Assembly (NCBI RefSeq): GCF_035989305.1
Contig: NZ_CP108514.1
Location: forward strand, 8,412,501 to 8,476,500
Direction of reading: 5' to 3'
DNA: 64,000 bases
DNA from: Streptomyces sp. NBC_01233
GTDB lineage: Bacteria > Actinomycetota > Actinomycetes > Streptomycetales > Streptomycetaceae
This document shows, piece by piece, positions 51,760-59,297 of the stretch. Under the pieces are notes generated by a model. The model ran no database searches and had not been told where the DNA came from. It worked only from the letters and a program-made list of their open reading frames with translations. Made by a program: the position numbers and the translations under genes. Numbering within the stretch: position 1 is the stretch's first letter; every line of letters begins with the position of its first letter.

Positions 51760-53862
51760 TCAGCGCCCGGCCTGTACGACCGTCGAGGGCTGGACCGCCC
51801 GGTGCCAAGGGGAGGAGGGCGGGCGGCTGCCGGGCGGCTCGGATCCGGCCGGGGGCGCCGTCGTGACGTGCAGGCCGGCGTCCAGGCCGAGGGCTGCGGC
51901 GATGGCCGTGCCGTCCGGCTCGGCCACGGCCGCCGGAGCACCCGTGTAAAGCATCTGGGACTCGTACCAGGAGGGTGCGTCGCCCGGGCCCGACACGCCG
52001 ATCGTGCCCGCGCCCGCGCGGCCCGTGAGCAGCCCGCCGCTCACGCCGACGGCGCCGTAGCCGCCCTCGCCGCCGGCCTCGGTGACCGGGGAGAACGTCG
52101 GCGCGGGGCCGCCCGCGGTGGCCAGGCTCGTACCGACGGTGCCCGTTCCGGGGCGGCGGAAGTGGAGGCGGACGCCGTCGCCCTGCGGGTTCGCCGACAG
52201 GGGTCCGGTGGTCGCCGGCAGTCCGGTCGGGAAGGGGCCGCCGAAGGGGGCGTCCGGCGTCGGCCGGACCCAGGCCAGTACGGACCGGGCCGTGGCCGCG
52301 TACACGTGGCGCCGCCCGGACGCGTCGGTCGCGGTGACCGGGTCGCCCTGCAGGCCGGCGCCGCCCAGGGCCTGCCACGCGCCGAAGGCACCGTCCGGGG
52401 CGTCCTGCGCGCGGGCGCGCAGGGTGCGCCGGGAATCGCGTACGTACACGGTCATCCGGCCCGCGCCGTCCACGGCGACGGCCGGTGCGCTGATCGCCGA
52501 GGTGCGGGATATGTCTGCGGTGTCCGGGGTGCCCAGCGACTGCCACGGGCCGAAGGCGCCGCCGGGCGCGGTCTGGACGGCGTACACGAGGTCGCGTCCG
52601 TACTCCTGGGGGGCGGTGCCCAGGGTGGTGCGGGTGCCGAAGACCGCGATCCTGCCGTCGGGCAGCCGGACGGACGTCGCGCCCGCGTCGATCCCGGAGC
52701 CGGGGAGGAACTCGGGCCCCTGCCAGGGGGCCTTGGGGCCGCTGCGCGTCCAGTACGCCATCCGGCCGTCCAGGACGGCGAAGGCACACAGCCGGCCGGA
52801 GGCGCCCTCGGTCATCCAGGAGGTGCCGTCGCCCCGGCTGTAGCGGATGGTCTGGTTCCAGCCGGCGCCGGTGGGCCGGGTCGCGGTCTTGCGGTCGCCG
52901 CATCCGGCGGTGCTGCCGCACCAGTCCTGGTGGTCCGTCCAGGCATAGGTCTTGAGGTAGCCGAGCTTCTCCTCGGCGGCCTGCGGGTCGAGCGTCGGGG
53001 GCAGAGAGCTGTTGGGGTAGCTCACGTAGTTCTGGACCGAGAAGTGCGGCCGGTCCGTGGACTTCGCGTAGCGTTCGGCCGCCGCCTGCACGAAGCGGGC
53101 CCCGTACATGTGGTCCTGGTGGTCGAGGAAGGCGCCGCCCTGCGCCCGGCCGGGCGTCGGGTCCTGCGTCCGTATCGTGGTCGGCCGGTACCTCGCGAAG
53201 ACGTCCGCGATGGCCTCCACGGCCTGCTCCTTGGTGTACGAGAACCAGGGCTTGACCGGCGTCCCGGAGGTGAGCTGGGCGCCCAGGGCGGGAACCTTGC
53301 CGTCCCACAGGCCGCGCAGGCTGTCCGGATTGTCACCGGAGATGCTGCGGGCCTCGCGCAACTGCATCCATATGAGGTTGACCTCGGGGCGGGCGACGAG
53401 GACGTCCACCTCGGCACTGCCGCCGCCGGCGGTGGGTATGGACCGGCGCTGCCAGGCGCTGGCGCGGTTGCCGGTGGCCATCTGCGCGTAGGCGGCCCGG
53501 ATGCCGTTCTGCCGGGCCTCCGCGTAGGCGGCGTGGTCGGCGGGGCGTTCCGGATCCTCCAGGTGCGGGCTGTGGGCCTCGTTCCTGCCGTCGGACTCGC
53601 CGGAGGTCAGGTACACGGTGGCGACCTTCACGCCCGTCGATATGGAGCGGCTCAGGTCGGGGTTCATGAAGAAGAGGTCGTCGTCGGGGTGTGCGACGAC
53701 GTGGAGGACCGTGCCCTCGGTCACACTCGGGCGGAAGACCGTCTCGGGGGCCGCCGGCTGCTGCGCGTTCCCGTATCCGTAGGCCCAGGTCGTGACCCCG
53801 GCGGCGCCGATGGTGAGCGCGGTGAGCAGGGCCGCGAGGCGGCTGCGGCTGGCCAGGGACAT
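51760..53862 (-). CDS. secreted PIG-L deacetylase with C-terminal beta-propeller-like region
   Basis: 700 residues. Signal peptide (residues 8-33), then a PIG-L/LmbE domain with Zn motif AHPDDD (His58, Asp60, Asp61), a second DHQDHMYGARF metal segment (about residue 235), and WSGES-type TSGESD. The C-terminal half (about 380-690) has repeated GRMAYW, PWQGPEFLP, GAFGPWQSLGTPD, DGAGRMTVYVRD units of a sialidase/PLL-like propeller, probably for carbohydrate binding. PIG-L enzymes remove N-acetyl groups from GlcNAc-containing glycans; being secreted, this one should act on cell-wall or environmental glycans. ATG 53862 preferred; the frame extends to 53934. Confidence 0.86.
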   Translation of the reverse strand: MSLASRSRLAALLTALTIGAAGVTTWAYGYGNAQQPAAPETVFRPSVTEGTVLHVVAHPDDDLFFMNPDLSRSISTGVKVATVYLTSGESDGRNEAHSPHLEDPERPADHAAYAEARQNGIRAAYAQMATGNRASAWQRRSIPTAGGGSAEVDVLVARPEVNLIWMQLREARSISGDNPDSLRGLWDGKVPALGAQLTSGTPVKPWFSYTKEQAVEAIADVFARYRPTTIRTQDPTPGRAQGGAFLDHQDHMYGARFVQAAAERYAKSTDRPHFSVQNYVSYPNSSLPPTLDPQAAEEKLGYLKTYAWTDHQDWCGSTAGCGDRKTATRPTGAGWNQTIRYSRGDGTSWMTEGASGRLCAFAVLDGRMAYWTRSGPKAPWQGPEFLPGSGIDAGATSVRLPDGRIAVFGTRTTLGTAPQEYGRDLVYAVQTAPGGAFGPWQSLGTPDTADISRTSAISAPAVAVDGAGRMTVYVRDSRRTLRARAQDAPDGAFGAWQALGGAGLQGDPVTATDASGRRHVYAATARSVLAWVRPTPDAPFGGPFPTGLPATTGPLSANPQGDGVRLHFRRPGTGTVGTSLATAGGPAPTFSPVTEAGGEGGYGAVGVSGGLLTGRAGAGTIGVSGPGDAPSWYESQMLYTGAPAAVAEPDGTAIAAALGLDAGLHVTTAPPAGSEPPGSRPPSSPWHRAVQPSTVVQAGR

Positions 53863-54137
53863 CTGCAACGCCTTGAGGATCGGTCCGGTGCGGAATTCCG
53901 CCGAGGGGGTGAGTCGGCGTCCCGATGGCTCCACCGCTTCCGGAGACGACCGGGCCCGATTATGCCCCGCGCGTTTGCGACTGACACACCCTCAAGAGGC
54001 GTATGTAATGAGCTGACTTGAATGCTAGATATGAGCGACTTGTCCCATTTGAGATCACTTGGGTAGTGGTCCCGGCGGGCCCGGACCGGCCCTGGCACTT
54101 ACCCGTGTCCGAGGCGCGGGGACGTACACTCCGCCAG

Positions 54138-55787
54138 ATGAGCAGCAGTGTCACCCGCGCGGCCGGGAACGAGCCCTCGCAGCCCGCCGGCGGAGCCCCG
54201 CCCGAGGCTGCGCCGCCCCACGCCACGGCCCGCGGCAACGCCCCCGCCTCGGCCCCCGCCCCCGCGCCGCGGAAGGGAGCCTGGCTGGTGCGCGCCGTGC
54301 TCGCCGTCCTCTCCGGCGTGCTGCTCTACCTCAGCTTCCCGCCCCGCCCCCTGTGGTGGCTGGCCCCCTTCGGCATCGCCCTGCTCGCCGGCTGCCTCCA
54401 CGGCCGCCGCGCCCGGGCCGGCCTCGGCCTCGGTTTCCTCGCCGGCCTCGGCTTCCTGCTGCCGCTCCTCGTCTGGACCGGCGAGGAGGTCGGCCCGGTG
54501 CCCTGGCTGGCGCTGGTCAGCCTCGAAGCCCTCCTGATCGGCCTCACCGGCCTCGGCATCGCCCTCGTCAGCCGGCTCCCGGCCTGGCCGCTGTTCGCCG
54601 CCGCCGTCTGGGTCGCGGGCGAGGCCCTGCGCGCCCGGGCGCCCTTCGGCGGGTTCCCCTGGGGCAAGCTCGCCTTCGGACAGGCCGACGGAGTCTTCAC
54701 CCCGCTCGCCGCCCTCGGCGGCACACCGCTGCTCTCCTTCGGCGTGGCCCTCTGCGGATTCGGCCTCTGCGAAGCCCTGCGCATCGCCCGCCGCCACCCC
54801 GGCCGCACCACCGCCGCGCTGGCCGCGCTCACCGTCGCCGCCCCGATCGGCGCCGGACTCGCCGCCCGTCCGCTGGTCTCCGACGCGGCCGAGGACGGCA
54901 CCGTCGTGGCCGCCGTCGTCCAGGGCAACGTGCCGCGCCTCGGCCTCGACTTCAACTCCCAGCGCCGCGCCGTCCTCGACAACCATGCCAAGCGCACCGT
55001 CCAGCTCGCCGAGGACGTCAAGGCCGGCCGCGTGCCGAAGCCCGACTTCGTCGTCTGGCCGGAGAACTCCTCCGACCTCGACCCGTACGCCGAACCCGAC
55101 GCCCGCGCCGTCATCGACCAGGCGGTCAAAGCCATCGGCGTGCCCGTCGCGATCGGCGCCGTCGTGTCCCCGGAGACGGGTCCGCTGCGCAACACGATGA
55201 TCCTCTGGGACCCCGCCGCCGGCCCCACCGCGACCTACGACAAGCGCAAGATCCAGCCCTTCGGCGAGCGCATCCCGATGCGCTCCTTCGTCCGGCTCTT
55301 CAGTTCCGACGTGGACCGGGTGCGCCGGGACTTCGGCCCCGGCAAGGACCCGGGCGTCTTCGACATGGCCGGCAGCAGCGTGGGCATGGTCACCTGCTTC
55401 GAGGCCGCCTTCGACGACGCCGTCCGCTCCACCGTCCAGGACGGCGCCCAGGTGATCGCCGTACCCAGCAACAACGCCACTTTCGGCCGGACCCAGATGA
55501 CCTACCAGCAGCTGGCCATGGACCGGGTCCGCGCCGTCGAGCACAGCCGGACCGTCCTCGTCCCCGTCACCAGTGGAGTCTCCGCCGTCATCCGCCCCGA
55601 CGGCAGGATCACGGCGCAGACCGAGATGTTCACCGCGGACGCGCTGGTCGCCGAGATCCCGCTGCGCTCCACCCGCACCCCGGCCACCGTCGTCGGACCG
55701 CTGCCCGAGTACGCGCTGCTCCTCCTCGCCGCGGGCGGCCTCGGCGGGCTCCTGACCCGACGGATCCGCACGCGCCGGGCGGTCTGA
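54138..55787 (+). CDS. lnt: apolipoprotein N-acyltransferase
   Basis: 549 residues. Lnt acylates the N-terminal Cys of lipoproteins in the membrane. Six or seven membrane helices (about 48-240) precede a CN-hydrolase domain with the catalytic triad Glu309 (FVVWPENSSD), Lys369 (TYDKRKIQPFGE) and Cys420 (MVTCFEAAF). A last membrane helix (about 525-545) follows. Residues 1-45 are an Ala/Pro-rich head. ATG 54138; the frame is open upstream, but that stretch does not read as conserved protein. The small lipoprotein in this window is one potential substrate. Confidence 0.94.
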   Translation: MSSSVTRAAGNEPSQPAGGAPPEAAPPHATARGNAPASAPAPAPRKGAWLVRAVLAVLSGVLLYLSFPPRPLWWLAPFGIALLAGCLHGRRARAGLGLGFLAGLGFLLPLLVWTGEEVGPVPWLALVSLEALLIGLTGLGIALVSRLPAWPLFAAAVWVAGEALRARAPFGGFPWGKLAFGQADGVFTPLAALGGTPLLSFGVALCGFGLCEALRIARRHPGRTTAALAALTVAAPIGAGLAARPLVSDAAEDGTVVAAVVQGNVPRLGLDFNSQRRAVLDNHAKRTVQLAEDVKAGRVPKPDFVVWPENSSDLDPYAEPDARAVIDQAVKAIGVPVAIGAVVSPETGPLRNTMILWDPAAGPTATYDKRKIQPFGERIPMRSFVRLFSSDVDRVRRDFGPGKDPGVFDMAGSSVGMVTCFEAAFDDAVRSTVQDGAQVIAVPSNNATFGRTQMTYQQLAMDRVRAVEHSRTVLVPVTSGVSAVIRPDGRITAQTEMFTADALVAEIPLRSTRTPATVVGPLPEYALLLLAAGGLGGLLTRRIRTRRAV

Positions 55788-55824
55788 AACGGGGGTCGGC
55801 GCCCCGGCCTCGTAGGGTCGGGGG

Positions 55825-56310
55825 ATGACCACACCCGATTACATCCGTGCGATCCGAGCCACCGCCGGGCACCAGCTGCTCCTGCTGCCCGGGGTCACGG
55901 CCATCGTCCTCGACGACCGGGGCCGGGTGCTGCTCGGCCGGCGCTCCGACACCGGGCGGTGGTCCGTGGTCGGCGGAATCGCCGAACCGGGGGAGCAGCC
56001 CGCCGAGACCGCCGTGCGCGAGGTGTACGAGGAGACGGCGGTGCGCTGCGTCCCCGAGCGGGTGGTGCTCGTCCAGATGCTGGAGCGGATGACCTACCCC
56101 AACGGCGACATCTGCCAGTTCCAGGACATCACCTTCCGCTGCCGCGCGACCGGCGGCGAGGCGCGGGCCAACGATCACGAGTCCCTCGAAGTGGCCTGGT
56201 TCGAGGTGGACGCGCTGCCGCCCCTGGAGCCCTTCGCCCTGGACCGGATCCACCGGGCCCTGCGGGACGAGCCCACCTGGTTCGCCGCGCCCGTGGAGAT
56301 CCCGGAATAG
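55825..56310 (+). CDS. Nudix hydrolase
   Basis: 161 residues. Nudix box GGIAEPGEQPAETAVREVYEETAV (the last position of the consensus is V-R instead of G-U), preceded by LLLPGVTAIVLDDRGRVLLGRRSDTGRWSVVG. Hydrolyses nucleoside diphosphate derivatives; HESLEVAWFEVDALPPLEPFALDRI is the usual C-terminus of the MutT-like group. ATG 55825, 37 bp after lnt, probably cotranscribed with it. Confidence 0.92.
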   Translation: MTTPDYIRAIRATAGHQLLLLPGVTAIVLDDRGRVLLGRRSDTGRWSVVGGIAEPGEQPAETAVREVYEETAVRCVPERVVLVQMLERMTYPNGDICQFQDITFRCRATGGEARANDHESLEVAWFEVDALPPLEPFALDRIHRALRDEPTWFAAPVEIPE

Positions 56311-56684
56311 GGCGCGTCCGGCAAACCGGTCGGGTGTGGTCCGGCTCACCCGGGGGTGGCCGGGTTGCGCTGTAGGGTTCCGCTGATCCGATAGCGATCA
56401 TCGGACAGTCGTACATTCAGCGGGGGACGGTCAGGGACCCCCGCTCGAACGGCTGCCCGCGCAGCCCTCCGCGCCGGAGGCGGAACGCATCCCGGCCGTC
56501 CGCTAGTTCCTGTCCGCACTGGTGCTGCCCCGCGGAAGTTCGTGGAGGGGTGGTGTTCATCCGGAGCGGATCCGGACCGTTCGGGCGTCCTGACGAGTGA
56601 ACCCGCGCGTGTCCTGAGGGGCTCAGGACGGTCGTGCCGCACCACGTGGGTGGAAAGCCCGAATCGGCGTGAGGACGCGACGCG
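56311..56684. other. 374-bp gene-free region
   Basis: No protein-like frame is convincing. It contains an AT-richer spot (56390-56430, TTCCGCTGATCCGATAGCGA) that could hold a promoter for the following gene. Nothing else recognised. Confidence 0.5.
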
Positions 56685-57190
56685 ATGACGACCGTAGTGG
56701 TGACCGGCGCGACCGGGAACGTCGGACGACACGTGGTGAGCGAGTTGCGCCGGCGAGGCATCCCCCACCGCGCGCTCGCCCGCAACCCGGAGCGAGCCAC
56801 TGCCGTACTCGGCCCCGGCGCCGACCTTGCGCAAGGGGACTTCACCGATCCCGAATCGCTCCGTTCCGCCTTCACGGGCGCCGAGCAGGCCTTCCTGAGC
56901 TGCGCCGACGACCCGCGGCAGGTCGAGAACGCGGCAAACGCGATCGAGGCCGCAGCCACGGCCGGTGTCCGGCAGATCGTCCTGCTGTCCACGGTCGGAG
57001 CCGAGGCCGGAGCCGAGACGACGTTCGCCGATCAGCACGGCCGCATCGAGCACCGCCTGCGCTCGGCGGGGATCCCTTTCGTGATCCTCCGGTCCAGCTT
57101 CCTGATGTCGAACCCCCTCGGTTCACTGCCGACGATCGGGCCCCGTCGCCGACTACGCCCGCGACCTCATGGCACCGCTCCTGACCCGCT
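56685..57190 (+). pseudogene. NmrA/NAD(P)-binding Rossmann protein, C-terminally truncated
   Basis: Starts well at ATG 56685: VVVTGATGNVGRHVVSELRRRGIPHRALARNPERA (GxxGxxG), then GDFTDPESLRSAFTGAEQAFLSC and GVRQIVLLSTVGAE; similarity lasts to SFLMSNPLGSLPTIG (residue about 148). Beyond about 57130 the frame becomes Arg/Pro-rich nonsense running to 57617, while another frame reads VADYARDLMAPLLTR and stops at 57189. A normal member is 270-300 residues, so about half is lost by a deletion or rearrangement. Probably non-functional. Confidence 0.65.
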
Positions 57191-57890
57191 GATGCCGCAG
57201 CGGGCGGCGGCCGGCGCGGCAGAGTGGATCCGGCACAGGGCCTCGCCACCTGCGGGTTCAGCGCCGGGGACCGACGTGGCCCCGCCCGGCCGCGGACACG
57301 CTGTCCTCGACTGCGCAGGCAGCCCCTACCTCAGCGGACCGGCCATCTCTCGGATCACCTGGCTGGCCAGAAGCAGACGGCGGCTCGTTCTCGGTGCGGC
57401 CGTACGCGGTGAATTCCCCGTCGTCGGCCTCGTACGCGCCGGCGAGGCGGTCGCGGAGGTCGTTGTTGACCAAAGGGCGCTCCTGACCAGGTCAGGGCAC
57501 CCGCCCGGGCTGCCGGCCCCACAGGGGTGCTGTCGCGCCCGGCGGGGGGCGCCGAGCTGTCAAGCCCCGAGATTCCGCGCCGTGACCCCGGCCTCGGCTC
57601 GGGGCGTAACGGAGTGACACATCGGACGATCCGGCAACCCTGGCACCGCCATGCAAGAAGCCCAGATGCGTGCCAACAGCTTCCCGGACTACTCGACGGT
57701 CGGGGGCAGGGGCGGCTCCGGAGGCAACCAAGCCCGGCCGCACTCCGTCATGTGCGGGGATGCGGCCCGTCTGGTCTGGTCCGGCGCCCTCTCGTTCGGC
57801 CTGGTCACTTCTCTGAACCGGCAGACGGCTCTCTTCGCCCTGACGCGCACCGGCCCGGCCCCGAGGAACCGGGGCCGGGCCGGTGCGCTC
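57191..57890. other. decayed region with gene fragments, including a Ku-type N-terminus
   Basis: No intact gene. On the plus strand, 57771-57809 reads LVWSGALSFGLVT, the start signature of bacterial Ku proteins (xIWSGAISFGLV), with no continuation. On the minus strand 57470-57370 reads VNNDLRDRLAGAYEADDGEFTAYGRTENEPP, the apparent N-terminus of an unknown small protein, which then loses sense. Such fragments suggest deletion or past transposition next to the IS701 element. Confidence 0.5.
57847..57886. terminator. 17-bp-stem terminator, separated from its gene by the IS701 element
   Basis: GCACCGGCCCGGCCCCG / CGGGGCCGGGCCGGTGC, perfect 17-bp stem with 6-nt loop, ending 4 bp before the CTAG target duplication. 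On the other side of the IS, the 918-residue secreted protein gene stops 12 bp from the duplication. Removing the IS would put the hairpin 20 nt after that stop codon, the standard distance. Confidence 0.75.
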
Positions 57891-57894
57891 CTAG

Positions 57895-59281
57895 TACTGC
57901 AACCGCATGTGGCGTGACGGTCGGTGAGGTTGCTCGTTGTTGTGACTGTGTGATGAATCGCTGACGGTTGAGCAGATCGAGTCGTGGTCCGAGGGTGTAG
58001 CGGGGTTGCATGCCCGGTTCGGGCATCGTTTTGGCAGGTCGGAGCCACGTGATCGGGCTCTGGACTACATGACGGGCCTGCTTGCGCCGCTAGAGAAGAA
58101 GAACGGGTGGACGCTGGCCGAGCAGGTCGGCCAGCTCCGCCCGGACGGTGTGCAACGCCTGCTCAACCACTCCGAATGGGACGAGAACGCGGTCCGCGAC
58201 GATGTCCGGGACTTCGTCGTGGAGACCATCGGCGCCAAGGATGGCGTGCTCATCGGGGACGACACCGGGTTCCTGAAGAAGGGCACCAGGTCAGCAGGGG
58301 TCCAGCGGCAGTATTCCGGCACCGCTGGCCGCACCGAGAACTGCCAGATCGGCACCTTCCTCGCCTACGCATCCGCCAAAGGGCGGGCGCTGATCGACCG
58401 GGAACTCTACGTCCCGAAGTCCTGGACGGACGACCGCGACCGCTGCCGGGCAGCCGGGATCGACGACACCGTGCCGTTCGCCACGAAGATCGAGCACCTC
58501 AAGTGGATGCTGCAACGCGCCATCGACGCGGCTGTTCCCTTCGCCTGGGTGACCGCGGACGAGGCATACGGGCAGGTCAAGCACTTCCGCGCCTGGCTGG
58601 AAGAACGCCAGGCCGCGTATGTGCTGGCCACCAAGGTCAACGACACCGTGATCACCGCCGACGGCCGGGACGCCCGCGTCGACGAGCTGATCGCGGCCCT
58701 GCCGAAGCAGGCATGGAAGCGGATCTCCGCCGGAGCAGGCGCCCACGGCCAGCGGATCTACCACTGGGCCCGCGTCGCGATCCGGCCCGCCTGGGAGGGC
58801 GGATCCGGGCACTGGGTGCTCGCCCGCCGCAACCTGTCCGACCCCACCGACATCGCCTACTACGTCTGCTATGGCCCCGTCACTTCCCGGCTGAAAGACC
58901 TGGTCAGGACCGCCGGAGCCAGGTGGGCGGTGGAGGAATGCTTCCAGACCGCGAAGGGTGAATGCGGGCTCGATCACTACCAGGTGCGGCTCTACCGGGC
59001 CTGGTACCGGCACATCACCCTGGCCATGGCCGTCCTGGCCTACCTCACGGCCATCCGTGCCGCAGAAGCCGCAAAAGGGGCAGCGGAGATGACGAGCAAG
59101 ACCTCATACCCCTCAGCGTCCCGGAGATCCGCCGGATGATCGGGCACGTCGTCGTCACGCCCCGCTGCCACAGCAACGAGCACCGTCTGCACTGGTCACG
59201 CTTCCGGCGCCGCAGCCAGGCCCGAGCCCGCCGCTGCCATTACCAACGCCGAGGCCACGACCCATACATGCGGTTGCAGTA
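57895..59281 (+). mobile_element. complete IS701-family insertion sequence
   Basis: 1,387 bp bounded by perfect 16-bp terminal inverted repeats TACTGCAACCGCATGT (57895-57910) and ACATGCGGTTGCAGTA (59266-59281), flanked on both sides by the 4-bp direct repeat CTAG (57891-57894, 59282-59285). IS701 elements target 5'-YTAR-3', which CTAG satisfies. One transposase gene inside. Confidence 0.93.
58006..59139 (+). CDS. IS701-family DDE transposase (C-terminus possibly frameshifted)
   Basis: 377 residues from TTG 58006; protein sense begins earlier (EQIESWSEGVAGLHARFG) but no ATG or GTG is in frame there. DDE-type motifs: GVLIGDDTGFLKKGTRS, VTADEAYGQ and RWAVEECFQTAKGECGLDHYQVR. After ...AKGAAE the frame gives TSKTSYPSASRRSAG and stops at 59139, whereas the -1 frame continues DDEQDLIPLSVPEIRRMIGHVVVTPRC and runs to the IS end. 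The switch is at A4G4 (59073-59080). Either programmed -1 frameshifting or a disabling indel. Residues up to about 355 are secure. Confidence 0.85.
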   Translation: MHARFGHRFGRSEPRDRALDYMTGLLAPLEKKNGWTLAEQVGQLRPDGVQRLLNHSEWDENAVRDDVRDFVVETIGAKDGVLIGDDTGFLKKGTRSAGVQRQYSGTAGRTENCQIGTFLAYASAKGRALIDRELYVPKSWTDDRDRCRAAGIDDTVPFATKIEHLKWMLQRAIDAAVPFAWVTADEAYGQVKHFRAWLEERQAAYVLATKVNDTVITADGRDARVDELIAALPKQAWKRISAGAGAHGQRIYHWARVAIRPAWEGGSGHWVLARRNLSDPTDIAYYVCYGPVTSRLKDLVRTAGARWAVEECFQTAKGECGLDHYQVRLYRAWYRHITLAMAVLAYLTAIRAAEAAKGAAEMTSKTSYPSASRRSAG

Positions 59282-59297
59282 CTAGGGGAGCCGTGCC

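Noticed and set aside
57258..57473. 71-codon minus-strand frame starting VNNDLRDRLAGAYEADDG
   Set aside because: The first 30 residues look real but sense is then lost and no ribosome site is seen. Reported only as a fragment within the decayed region.
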